Below are positions 55,917 through 64,000 of a stretch of DNA of 64,000 bases, piece after piece. The notes beneath the pieces were generated by a model. That model did no database searches. It saw only the letters and a program-made list of their open reading frames with translations, and was not told where the DNA came from. Each line of letters opens with the position of its first letter. Positions within the stretch are counted from its first letter, which is position 1. Source of the stretch: Caballeronia insecticola. GTDB taxonomy: Bacteria; Pseudomonadota; Gammaproteobacteria; Burkholderiales; Burkholderiaceae. The translations under genes were made by a program, and so were the position numbers. The stretch spans positions 1,211,200-1,275,199 of the forward strand of contig NC_021289.1 in assembly GCF_000402035.1 (NCBI RefSeq), in the 5' to 3' direction.

Positions 55917-56815
55917 TTTCTATCCTTGTCAAACAGCGAAAACGTGAGCGGAATCCGGCCGCGGAAAAAGCGCGCGCGACGCGGAAATCGCGTCCATGGG
56001 CATGGACTGGGTGAGTTCGGATCGAACCCGGGCGGATTGTGCGCATCGTCGGGTACGGAACGAAGTTCGACCGTCGATGCATGAGTGCGACCACGACGTG
56101 CGTCGCGCTTGTTAAGGAACGACCTGGCCCGTGAGCCGTTGCGCGTTCCGCAGAAAAAATCCCGAACGGGATGCGGCAATCTCAAAGCGTGCAGCGTGGT
56201 CCATTTATATGGGCCTTTAATGAAATCTCTCAGGTTAAGCACCGGCCTTCTCTTTGACCTGCCGCCGATGAATCACGCAAACGTGACGCACCCTCGCGAA
56301 AAATCGCGCTGATTGGCGGTGAGTATTCTGGAAGTTATTAGATCGTGCGTGCTTGTGCGACGCACCAAATTTAGGAATATTCTAAACGGAAAACATGCGT
56401 AAAAAATTTCATATTACTAGGTATAAACCCTTACTCAAGTAAAAAGTCCCGCAACGAAGATGCTAAATATTCGGCTAATCGGCGAACGTGCGTTCAATAA
56501 TCATCCTATATGACGACGAATATTGCATTTTGAGAAGGAAAGCTGCCCGTAAGCAAGGGTAAATACGTAAGACAAATGAAAACTATCGATTTAACTTCGG
56601 ACTGTGATCACATATATATGCCATTACCAGATGTTATATATACAAATTAACTAGTCCGTATAACCAGACGATCTAAACGCGCCTAATAAGTCGCAATATC
56701 GCTGATATATGACGCTTGAATGAAAGCCCGAAAAATAAAAGCGTGGCGTTTGCCGCAAGATAATGCCGTCGATTAAGAACAGCGCTCGCGGTGTCGCGAG
56801 TGATACCGCCCATCG
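55917..56815. other. Gene-free, partly AT-rich region upstream of phaA
   Basis: No convincing gene is seen on either strand. From about 56300 to 56760 the sequence is clearly more AT-rich than all its surroundings and broken by stops in every frame. It contains a GAATATTC palindrome flanked by TTTA/TAAA near 56372-56388. The part next to phaA is GC-rich and must contain its promoter and leader. Confidence 0.6.
56153..56172 (-). terminator. Isolated intrinsic terminator facing phaA
   Basis: On the minus strand ATCCCG-TT-CGGGAT is followed by six Ts. It lies 240 bp before the phaA start with no gene upstream for over 600 bp, so it ends either the P450 transcript, a small RNA, or an attenuated phaA leader. 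Confidence 0.6.
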
Positions 56816-59158
56816 TCAAAGCGCCAGAACGAGGCGCTTGCCTTTCGCACGCGAACAGCACGCCATCATGCGACCGTTCGACTGGCGTTCGCCCTTGGTC
56901 AGCACGACATCGCGGTGGTCGATTTCGCCGTCGAGCACGCGCACTTCGCACGAGCCGCACAGTCCTTCCTCGCAATCGCTCTGCACGTCGATGTTCGCGC
57001 GCCGGAGCGTCGTGAGCAGCGTCTGATCGGCGGGAACGGTCAGTACGAGTCCCGAATCCTTTAGTTCGACGTCGAAGGCATGTTCCTTCGATGGGTCAAG
57101 CGTGCCGAGCTTCGATTCGAAATGCTCGATCTTCAGCGCGTCTTCGGGCCAGCGCGCGCTTGCCTGAGTCAGCGCATCGAGCATGCGCGCGGGTCCGCAT
57201 GCGTAGACCTGCGTGTCTTCGTTGACGTCGAGCGCCGCGAAGTCGTTGCGCGCGCCTTCATCGGATATGTAGGTGAACAGGCGCTCGCCGTGCAGCGCGC
57301 GCAGTTCGTCGAGCAAGGCCATCGAGGTGCGCGCGCGGCCGCTGTAATGCACTGCGTAGTCGATGCCGAGCGCGCGAGCCCGACGCGCCATCGCGCTGAT
57401 CGGCGTGATGCCGATGCCGCCGGCAATCAGCACGAGTCTCTTCGCGGTCTCGTCGAGACGAAAGTGATTGCGCGGCCCGCGAATGTGCCATTGCGCGCCG
57501 GGTTTGACGTTCTCGTGGACCCAGGCCGAGCCGCCGCGGCTCGCGGTTTCACGCAGCACTGCGATTTCGAGGGCGCCGGCGTCGGCGGGATCGCCGCAGA
57601 GCGAATACTGGCGCGAGATGCCGGAGTCGCCGCAGACGACATCGACATGGGAGCCCGCCGTCCAGCGCGGCAGCGCGCGGCCGTCGGCCGGCACGAGCCG
57701 CACGCGCACGATGCGATCCGCGCACGCCTCGACCGATGCGACCGTCACCGCGCGGCTCGCCGCATGCGACGACGGCTCGCCGATGCGCACCACCGCGCGC
57801 GGCTCGCGCACGGACGGATCGGCGCGCTCGGGGTTCGCTGCCGGATCCCATTCCACATACAGATGCTCCGGCCCGCGAAACGACGTGTTCGGCACATACG
57901 TGAAGCGCTGCTCGGCAAGCCGCATGTGCGGCAGGCGGCGAGTGAGCTCGTCGAGGAAAATTTGCATCTCCATGCGCGCGAGATTCTTGCCCATGCACTG
58001 ATGCGCACCGTAGCCGAACGTGAGCTGATCGCTGGCGTTTTCGCGGCGGATATCGAAGAGATCGGCATCGGCGAACTGATGCTGATCGTGATTCGCCGAC
58101 GACGTGACGATCAACAGCTTCGAGCCCGCCGCAACGCGAATGCCGCCGATCGTCACGTCCTTCGTCGCGAGCCGCCGCCACGCCGCGACCGAGCCGTTGT
58201 GGCGCAGACATTCTTCGACGGCGTTCGGAATCAGGCTCGGGTCCTCGCAGATGTCGCGCCACGCCTCCGGGTGTTGCAGCAGCAGCTTGAGTGCATTCGC
58301 GGTGGCGTTGGCCGTGGTTTCGTGCGCGGCGACGATGCCCGCCATCATCATCGAATGCAGATACGAGTCGGTCACGACCTCCGGCATGTCCTTCTGCTTG
58401 CGGATGCCGTATTGCATCCAGCCGGCGCCGGACGGATCTTCGCGCATCTTGTCGAGCACCTTGCCCGCGAACTGCCAGAACTTGCCGACCGCGTGCGCGA
58501 CTTCGACCTGCTCTTCGGGCTTCGGCCGTCCCCACGTGTTGACCGTATGTGCGATGGAGTAAAGGCGCAACGTGTCCATGTCTTCTTCGGGCACGCCGAG
58601 AAAATGCAACGCAACGGTGAGCGGCACTTCCCACAACATTTGATCGACGAGATCGGCGCGGCCGTCATCGATGAAGCGATCGACGTATTCGCGCGCGAGC
58701 GCCCGCACCATCGGTTCGTGATGCGCGAGCGCCTCGGGCGTGAACGGATCCATCAGCGCGCGCCGGCGCGGCATGTGCGCGGGCTCGTCCTCGTTCACGA
58801 GCGTGCGATTCAGCGCGAAGCCGTAGGACGCGAGCACCGCGTTCGCCTCGGGGCCCGTCGGCGTGATCTTCTCTAATGCGATCGACGGGCTGAACGTCAG
58901 GTTGTCGCGAAAGATCGCCTTGATGTCGTCGTAGCGCGTGACGACCCAGTAGCCGAGTTGCGGGCTCCAGAACACCGGCTCCTGTTCGCGCGCCCAACGC
59001 ACGTATTCGGGCGGGTCCTGGCTGTAGCCGTCGCCGAAGGGATCGAACTCGGCGGCGCGCGCACTCACCGGGCAGCCGTTCGGGGCGAGCGCCTGCGCGC
59101 CGGCGACATCGTGAAAAGGGCATTGCGGTGCGCGGTTTTCGCCGGCTGCGTCGGTCAT
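56816..59158 (-). CDS. Self-sufficient cytochrome P450 (CYP116B type)
   Basis: A 780-residue natural fusion. The P450 part (about 1-450) has the I-helix AGIVAAHETT and the heme loop FGYGAHQCMGKN with Cys388. The C-terminal part is a phthalate-dioxygenase-like reductase: flavin motif RQYSL (516-520), NAD motifs GGIGITP and CGP (654-656), and a [2Fe-2S] domain with C729, C734, C737 and a fourth Cys near 767. Such enzymes hydroxylate or dealkylate small organic molecules using NAD(P)H and oxygen without partners. GGAG precedes the ATG. It probably forms an operon with the hydrolase-like gene upstream. Confidence 0.93.
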   Translation of the reverse strand: MTDAAGENRAPQCPFHDVAGAQALAPNGCPVSARAAEFDPFGDGYSQDPPEYVRWAREQEPVFWSPQLGYWVVTRYDDIKAIFRDNLTFSPSIALEKITPTGPEANAVLASYGFALNRTLVNEDEPAHMPRRRALMDPFTPEALAHHEPMVRALAREYVDRFIDDGRADLVDQMLWEVPLTVALHFLGVPEEDMDTLRLYSIAHTVNTWGRPKPEEQVEVAHAVGKFWQFAGKVLDKMREDPSGAGWMQYGIRKQKDMPEVVTDSYLHSMMMAGIVAAHETTANATANALKLLLQHPEAWRDICEDPSLIPNAVEECLRHNGSVAAWRRLATKDVTIGGIRVAAGSKLLIVTSSANHDQHQFADADLFDIRRENASDQLTFGYGAHQCMGKNLARMEMQIFLDELTRRLPHMRLAEQRFTYVPNTSFRGPEHLYVEWDPAANPERADPSVREPRAVVRIGEPSSHAASRAVTVASVEACADRIVRVRLVPADGRALPRWTAGSHVDVVCGDSGISRQYSLCGDPADAGALEIAVLRETASRGGSAWVHENVKPGAQWHIRGPRNHFRLDETAKRLVLIAGGIGITPISAMARRARALGIDYAVHYSGRARTSMALLDELRALHGERLFTYISDEGARNDFAALDVNEDTQVYACGPARMLDALTQASARWPEDALKIEHFESKLGTLDPSKEHAFDVELKDSGLVLTVPADQTLLTTLRRANIDVQSDCEEGLCGSCEVRVLDGEIDHRDVVLTKGERQSNGRMMACCSRAKGKRLVLAL

Positions 59159-59210
59159 CGTGGTCTCCGGATTTTTTTTTCGTGGCCGTAGTATGCAATG
59201 GCGCGGCGCG

Positions 59211-60374
59211 CTAAATCGGCTTGCCCTCGCTGGATGCCCAGTTGGGCATGAGCGCGTTGCTCGGCAGCGTTTCGTCGATCAGCTTTTGGGCCGTCTGCCG
59301 TCCCGCGACCGGCAGCCCTTGCGGATTCAGCACGCCGATCTGCACGAGCACCGACGCCTGATCCCAGTAAATATGCTCGTTGTAGAGCTTGTCGCCGCGA
59401 AAGCGGATCACCGCGAGCATCGGCACTTCGAAGTAACGGCCGGTCGGCGCGAGACCGGGCAGCAGCCAGTCGATTTCGCGATCGTGCGTCGCGCAGAACA
59501 CGAACTCGTCGACGACGCGGTCCGCGCCGATCGTACGCGACACCGGAATCAGCTTCGTATCCGCCGGGTTCGAGTGGACGAAGTGATACTTGTAGAAGCG
59601 CTTCAACTGATCGTGACCGACGCCGCCCGTCATTGTCGGGACGTGGTTCACGTAGGGTTCGGCGACCATCGTCGTCATCACGGAATCGACGTCGCGTGTC
59701 GCGAACTCGTAGTAGCAGTGCTGCTCCCACAAGTGATTGAGATCGAAGTGCGGGCCCATCACCCGGCGCAATAACGCCAGCGTGCGCGAATAGGCCATCA
59801 GCGCGGCGGGCTTGTCGTAATGCGCGCTCGCGGGATCCGCGAAACCGGGCGCGCAACCCGGATACACGTAGCGTTCAATGTGCGGCTTGTTCGCAAACTC
59901 CGCGGCACTGTCAGGCTGATCGTGCGCGCCGACTTCGGCGAAGTGAAACGCGATCGGGCAGCGGATCGTCGGGATATCGGCGAGACAGTCTGCGAAGTCG
60001 TCGGCGTAGTAACAGGCCGCGCAATCGACATCCGCCTGCGCGGCGATGCGCGTCGCAAGCCGGCCGCCGCGTCCGAAACCGACCACGCCGATCTTGCCCG
60101 CGTGCTGCGGCAATGCGCGCAGACCGTCGACGAGCGCGGCGAAATTTTCAGCGGCCATGCCGCCGGGCTTCGGATCGTGCGCGGGAAGCCGCGGGGCGAG
60201 CACGACATACCCTTCTTCGGCGAGCAGGTCCGCGGTGCGCTGGATGAAGTCATCGAGGCCGGCCGCGTCGTGCAGCAAAACGAGTCCCGGCCCCGATCCC
60301 TTTTCGGGATTCGTCACGTAGCCGGGAAGGTTCGTGCCGTCGCGAAGCGTGATGTCGATGAACGTGCCGCTCAT
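59211..60374 (-). CDS. Dienelactone hydrolase-like/SnoaL fusion protein
   Basis: A 387-residue two-domain protein. Residues 1-205 follow the dienelactone hydrolase fold (PGLVLLHDAAGL, YVVLAPRLPAHDP, VVGFGRGGR, YPGCAPGFADP); residues 210-370 look like a SnoaL/NTF2 domain. The nucleophile elbow GFCxGG reads GFGRGG and the GHGF histidine position reads APGF, so the usual Cys-Asp-His triad seems lost. GGAG 9 nt before the ATG at 60374 favours it over the ATG at 60389. It lies 52 bp upstream of the P450 gene. Confidence 0.75.
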   Translation of the reverse strand: MSGTFIDITLRDGTNLPGYVTNPEKGSGPGLVLLHDAAGLDDFIQRTADLLAEEGYVVLAPRLPAHDPKPGGMAAENFAALVDGLRALPQHAGKIGVVGFGRGGRLATRIAAQADVDCAACYYADDFADCLADIPTIRCPIAFHFAEVGAHDQPDSAAEFANKPHIERYVYPGCAPGFADPASAHYDKPAALMAYSRTLALLRRVMGPHFDLNHLWEQHCYYEFATRDVDSVMTTMVAEPYVNHVPTMTGGVGHDQLKRFYKYHFVHSNPADTKLIPVSRTIGADRVVDEFVFCATHDREIDWLLPGLAPTGRYFEVPMLAVIRFRGDKLYNEHIYWDQASVLVQIGVLNPQGLPVAGRQTAQKLIDETLPSNALMPNWASSEGKPI

Positions 60375-60413
60375 TGTCTGCGTCTCCATATAGATAGGCG
60401 AATTCGCCCGCGC

Positions 60414-61757
60414 TCACGAAAACAGCGTGTCGGCCAGCAGCTTGACGTTCAGCACGACGATCACGGCCGCAACGAACCACGCGAGCGCCGCCGTCCAGCG
60501 CGAGATGACGAAGACGCCCATTTTGCGGCGGTCCGACACGAAGCGCACGAGCGGAATGACGGCGAACGGCAGTTGCATCGACAGAATCACCTGACTCAGC
60601 ACGAGCAATTGCGCCGTGCCCTTTTCGCCGTAAAGCGCGGTGACGACGATCACGGGCACGATCGCGATGCCGCGCGTGATGAGGCGGCGCGCCCAGTTCG
60701 GAATGCGCAGCCGCAGAAAGCCTTCCATCACGATCTGGCCGGCGAGCGTCGCGGTGACGGTCGAGTTCAGGCCGGAGGCGAGCAGCGCCACGGCGAACAG
60801 CGTCGACGCGATGCCGAAACCCAGAAGCGGCGACAACAAACGGAAGGCATCGCCGATTTCCGCGACATCTTCGTGGCCGTTCGCATGAAACACCGCGGCG
60901 GCGACGATCAGAATCGCCGCGTTGACGAAGAGCGCGAGCGTCAGCGCGATGGTGCTGTCGAGCGTCGCCCAGCGGATCGCGTCGCGCCGGGCCTCGACGG
61001 AGCGGCCGTACGCGCGCGTTTGCACGACCGACGAGTGCAGATAAAGGTTGTGCGGCATGACCGTCGCGCCGAGGATGCCGATCGCGACATACAGCATCTC
61101 CGGGTTCGTGACGATGCGCGTCGACGGCACGAAGCCGCGCAACACTTCGGCGATGGGCGGCGCGGCCGCGGCGATCTGCAGCGCAAAGCAACCGGCGATC
61201 ACGACCAGAAGCGCGATCACAAACGCTTCCAGCAAGCGGAAGCCCTTGTTGATCAGGAGGAGCAGGAGGAACGCGTCGAGCGCGGTGAGGAGCGCGCCCG
61301 CGATCAGCGGAATGCCGAACAGCAGTTGCAGCGCGATGGCGGTGCCGATCACTTCGGCCAGATCGCACGCGACGATCGCCGCCTCGCACGCGAGCCACAG
61401 CGCAAAATTCACCGGTTTCGAATAGTGTTCGCGGCACGCCTGCGCAAGATCGCGGCCGGTCGCGACGCCCAGGCGCACGGCCAGCGCCTGCAGCAAAATG
61501 GCCATCAGGTTCGACAGCAGGATGACCGCAAGCAGCGTGTAGCCGAAGCGCGAGCCGCCTGCGATGTCCGTCGCCCAGTTGCCCGGGTCCATGTAGCCGA
61601 CGGAGATCATGTAGCCCGGTCCGGCAAACGCAAGGAAGCGCAGGAACCATCGGCCGCTTTCCGGCACCTTCACCGATGCATACACCTCAGGCAGGCTCGG
61701 ACGGAAGGGCTCGTCGTCCTCGGGCGGTTTCGAAGCGTGGCGTACAGGATCAAGCAT
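60414..61757 (-). CDS. mntH: Nramp-family Mn2+/Fe2+ transporter MntH
   Basis: A 447-residue proton-coupled metal permease with 11 predicted helices. The metal-binding DPGN motif is at residues 57-60 and the second motif is in [14 protein letters not shown] histidine-containing loop, [10 protein letters not shown], lies outside the helices. It imports manganese and ferrous iron. An inverted repeat in its upstream region may be a Fur- or Mur-type site. Confidence 0.93.
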   Translation of the reverse strand: MLDPVRHASKPPEDDEPFRPSLPEVYASVKVPESGRWFLRFLAFAGPGYMISVGYMDPGNWATDIAGGSRFGYTLLAVILLSNLMAILLQALAVRLGVATGRDLAQACREHYSKPVNFALWLACEAAIVACDLAEVIGTAIALQLLFGIPLIAGALLTALDAFLLLLLINKGFRLLEAFVIALLVVIAGCFALQIAAAAPPIAEVLRGFVPSTRIVTNPEMLYVAIGILGATVMPHNLYLHSSVVQTRAYGRSVEARRDAIRWATLDSTIALTLALFVNAAILIVAAAVFHANGHEDVAEIGDAFRLLSPLLGFGIASTLFAVALLASGLNSTVTATLAGQIVMEGFLRLRIPNWARRLITRGIAIVPVIVVTALYGEKGTAQLLVLSQVILSMQLPFAVIPLVRFVSDRRKMGVFVISRWTAALAWFVAAVIVVLNVKLLADTLFS

Positions 61758-61875
61758 CGGCTCGTCTCTCCTGCGGTTACCGGGTTGGCGCGTGCTGGAA
61801 ATATGCGCCGGGCTGGATGAACATTCAAGCGCACGGAAATCGGCTGGCTGCGTCGTCTCAGCCAGAGAACAACCG

Positions 61876-61900
61876 CTGATAATTACACTTATCAGGTGTA
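61876..61900. promoter_or_regulatory. TGATAA-rich dyad upstream of mntH
   Basis: Inverted 7-mers CTGATAA (61876) and TTATCAG (ending 61895) overlap a second pair, TACAC/GTGTA (61884-61900). Two more TGATAA copies follow near 61931 and 61952. The form resembles Fur/Mur-type sites; metal control of mntH is likely but unproven. Confidence 0.5.
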
Positions 61901-61968
61901 GCGATTTTCCTTGTCAAATTCGAAGGTGGTTGATAACCTTCGCGCAAGAGTCTGATAAAAAAGGGAAA

Positions 61969-63930
61969 ATGAGTAGCGTCACAACACGCGTGGGGCAACT
62001 CACGGCCATAGCAGCAGGCGTCTCACACGCGCCGAGCCGTCTCACGCGCCAGCATTTTGCACTGTATCGCGGTTATCTCGACGGCGTATCGGAGGTGCAG
62101 CTGCACGCCTCGTACGGAGACGGCAGCACGGACGTGCGCGCGACGAAGCGCCTGATCGAAGCACTGCGCGACACGCTTTCCGTGCTGGCCCGGCGTGCTC
62201 GCGATATCGAGGCAGCGCATCTGCTGCGTCTGCGACCCGGCAGCATTCCGCTGTTCGAGCCACCGCCGGTCGCAGCCGCGCCGACGCTCGACGATTTTCG
62301 CGAGCGCGTCGATCCCGATGGCGTCTACGGCGAATCCGAACTGCTCGCGCTGTATGAAGACGCGTATCCGCCGGACACATCGCCCGCGGCCGATCGCCGC
62401 GCCGCGCGCAACGTCCGACTGCGCCGCCGCCAGGCCGAAGCGCTGGCGCGCATGGAAGCCAGCCTGGCGCAGGATCCTAAGCCGGATCATCCGATCGACG
62501 GATGGTTCGAGCCGGCGGTCGCCGCGCGGCTGAACGCGGCGGGACTGGCGACCATCGCCGATATCGTCGGGCTGATCGAAAGGCGGCGTCATCGCTGGTA
62601 CACGGCGGTGCCGCGGCTCGGGCCAAAAGGTGCGCAGCGCATCGCCGACTGGCTTCAATTCCATGCTCAGGCCTTGGCGTATGCGCCCTCCCCGCTCCAT
62701 CTTCTGCCGCGCAGACAATGGGGGCCGGAACATGCAACGCTCGCGCGCGCGACGGAAATCGCCGGTGGCGACGCCGTTGTCGTTGCTCCGCTCGAGGCCC
62801 TGCGCGTGCCGGCGCCGCTCGACGGATCGACGGGCTCTAATCGCGCGACGGGCGCACACTTCGACAACGACATTCGCGCCATTTTCGCCTGGCTCGATGC
62901 GCGCTCGGCGAGCGAACACACGCGCCGGGCTTATCGGCGTGAGGCCGAGCGCCTGTTGCTCTGGGCGTTGCTCGAAAAGGAAAAGCCCTTGTCTTCGCTC
63001 GATCGGGACGAATGCGCGGAGTACATCGACACGTTTTTGCCCAACCCGCAGCCAGCGACACGGTGGGTTTCGGCGCGTCGCGGTGAGCGTCATTTGTCGG
63101 ACTGGCGGCCTTTTGCGGGTGCCCTCTCCGACCGCAGCCGGGAAAGCGCGCGCTCTATCCTGAGCGCCCTGTGCGAATGGCTCGTCGCCCAATGCTATCT
63201 GGCGACGAATCCGTTCGCCGGAGTCGCACGCGCGGCGACGCCGCCCGTCTTCGATTCAGCCGACCGAACGCTCGATCTGCCCCAGTGGCACAAGGTGCTG
63301 GAGTCGGTTACGCGTGACGAATACACGTTTTCCGAGCATCGCGACCGGCTCGCGCTGCTTCTCGCCTACGCCACCGGCTTGCGCCGCGCCGAACTGGCGG
63401 CCGCCACCACCGGTGCGCTGACTTTCGGGCGCTTGCGTGGCGTCGACGGTCCCGTGTGCCGACTGACGGTCGAGTCCGGTCGTGGCTCGAGCCGCACGGT
63501 GCTCTTGCCGCCGGCCGTCCTCGAAACGCTGGAAGAAAATCTCGCGCTGCGCGGGCTTCCGGGTCCGCTCGCATGCGCCGAAAGCACGCCACTGCTCGCG
63601 CAGGCGCGCGGCGGCCTGCCCGTGACGCCCGACGGAATCGGCAGGATTTTCAAGGACATTTTCTTGCGGGCAGCCGCCTCTCTTGATGCAGACGTTCCGG
63701 GCAGTGGCCGGAAATTTCGCGAGGCGAGCACGCACTGGCTGCGCCACACTCATTCCATGCACGCGCTGGCACAGGGCGCGCCGCTACGCGAAGTTGGCGC
63801 GGGACTCGGCCATGCCGGTTTGTCGACGACCGCTCTTTATCTTCAGAACGAAGACGCCAGCCGCTTTTTAGGGGTCGAAAGGCTGATTCGGAACGCTTCG
63901 GCGGGTCAGGAAAAGTCGAAATCGTCCTGA
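61969..63930 (+). CDS. Tyrosine recombinase with N-terminal DUF3701-like region
   Basis: A 653-residue phage-integrase-family protein. The N-terminal half is a helical region with a DUF3701-type helix-hairpin segment (GWFEPAVAARLNAAGLATIADI). The core-binding region starts near DNDIRAIFAWLDARSASEHT. The catalytic domain shows the first Arg in YATGLRRAELAAA, then HWLRHTH, GLGHAG and the nucleophile Tyr in TTALYLQN. AAGGG precedes the ATG. No attachment site, excisionase or phage gene is visible up to the window edge. Confidence 0.85.
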   Translation: MSSVTTRVGQLTAIAAGVSHAPSRLTRQHFALYRGYLDGVSEVQLHASYGDGSTDVRATKRLIEALRDTLSVLARRARDIEAAHLLRLRPGSIPLFEPPPVAAAPTLDDFRERVDPDGVYGESELLALYEDAYPPDTSPAADRRAARNVRLRRRQAEALARMEASLAQDPKPDHPIDGWFEPAVAARLNAAGLATIADIVGLIERRRHRWYTAVPRLGPKGAQRIADWLQFHAQALAYAPSPLHLLPRRQWGPEHATLARATEIAGGDAVVVAPLEALRVPAPLDGSTGSNRATGAHFDNDIRAIFAWLDARSASEHTRRAYRREAERLLLWALLEKEKPLSSLDRDECAEYIDTFLPNPQPATRWVSARRGERHLSDWRPFAGALSDRSRESARSILSALCEWLVAQCYLATNPFAGVARAATPPVFDSADRTLDLPQWHKVLESVTRDEYTFSEHRDRLALLLAYATGLRRAELAAATTGALTFGRLRGVDGPVCRLTVESGRGSSRTVLLPPAVLETLEENLALRGLPGPLACAESTPLLAQARGGLPVTPDGIGRIFKDIFLRAAASLDADVPGSGRKFREASTHWLRHTHSMHALAQGAPLREVGAGLGHAGLSTTALYLQNEDASRFLGVERLIRNASAGQEKSKSS

Positions 63931-64000
63931 TTTCGCGTAAACCTAAGCGTGGAGCGTTGTAAAAATGCCCGGTCTGGGCGCTCAAGTACTTCAGAGTTTA

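Noticed and set aside
55913..56242. A 109-codon minus-strand frame just upstream of phaA
   Set aside because: It crosses the isolated terminator, has no recognisable domain and no ribosome-binding site.
56215..56245. A GAAATCTCTCAGGTT segment resembling the 3' part of a glycine riboswitch
   Set aside because: The rest of the aptamer is not present before it and no glycine-related gene follows.

Overview
The window is GC-rich DNA from a member of the Burkholderiaceae. Gene content and protein character point to Caballeronia or Paraburkholderia, probably a secondary chromosome: many IclR regulators, aromatic and sugar catabolic islands, a cyo quinol oxidase and PHB genes. No rRNA, tRNA, CRISPR array or insertion sequence was seen. 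The genus is an inference from protein character, not from a search.

Layout. (1) 1-8818 (+): the 3' end of napA, then napB and napC, running into a complete ccmABCDEFGHI cytochrome c maturation operon, so a periplasmic nitrate reductase sits with the machinery that attaches its hemes. (2) 8828-11130 (-): a DUF3079 protein, a nitronate monooxygenase, and decayed remnants of a NarX/NarL two-component pair. (3) 11173-20287: a FbpBC-like ABC transporter without a binding protein, an AAHS-family MFS permease, and an aromatic dioxygenase operon whose order (alpha, beta, PdxA-like diol dehydrogenase, reductase, divergent IclR) and sequence match terephthalate tphA2-A3-B-A1. (4) 20525-24363 (+): cyoABCD, closed by a strong terminator. 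(5) 24579-28926 (+): a glycosyltransferase-like gene, then a cupin/MFS/SDR/IclR catabolic cluster with conspicuous operator dyads. (6) 28949-33375: a UbiB-like protein that has lost its kinase motifs, small unknown proteins, a single-domain response regulator, an efflux outer-membrane protein remnant and a GT2 glycosyltransferase. (7) 33441-42770: IclR plus a FAH-family dehydratase, an orphan RbsB-like binding protein, DUF302 and fRMsr genes, and a ROK-regulated sugar ABC transporter. (8) 42777-45336: a beta-propeller lipoprotein and a molybdenum trio (Moco-domain protein, NifQ-like, ModE-like). (9) 45351-52244: a DUF2325 coiled-coil protein, an unusual lipoyl-E3 fusion, and an 1151-residue hybrid histidine kinase. 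(10) 52619-56815: small secreted proteins, phaB and phaA without phaC or phaR, and an AT-rich noncoding gap with an isolated terminator. (11) 56816-63930: a self-sufficient CYP116B-type P450, a hydrolase-like/SnoaL fusion lacking its catalytic residues, mntH and a tyrosine recombinase.

How the parts work together. The nap-ccm block is anaerobic/microaerobic respiration. The tph-like operon would import an aromatic acid (MFS), dihydroxylate it (alpha/beta plus reductase) and rearomatise the diol (TphB-like). The cupin/MFS/SDR/IclR and ROK/ABC/FAH blocks are separate carbon-source modules. The clearest oddities are double-deleted narXL, a UbiB pseudokinase, a hydrolase lacking its triad beside the P450, the OdhB-lipoyl/E3 fusion, and several near-perfect palindromes upstream of regulated genes.
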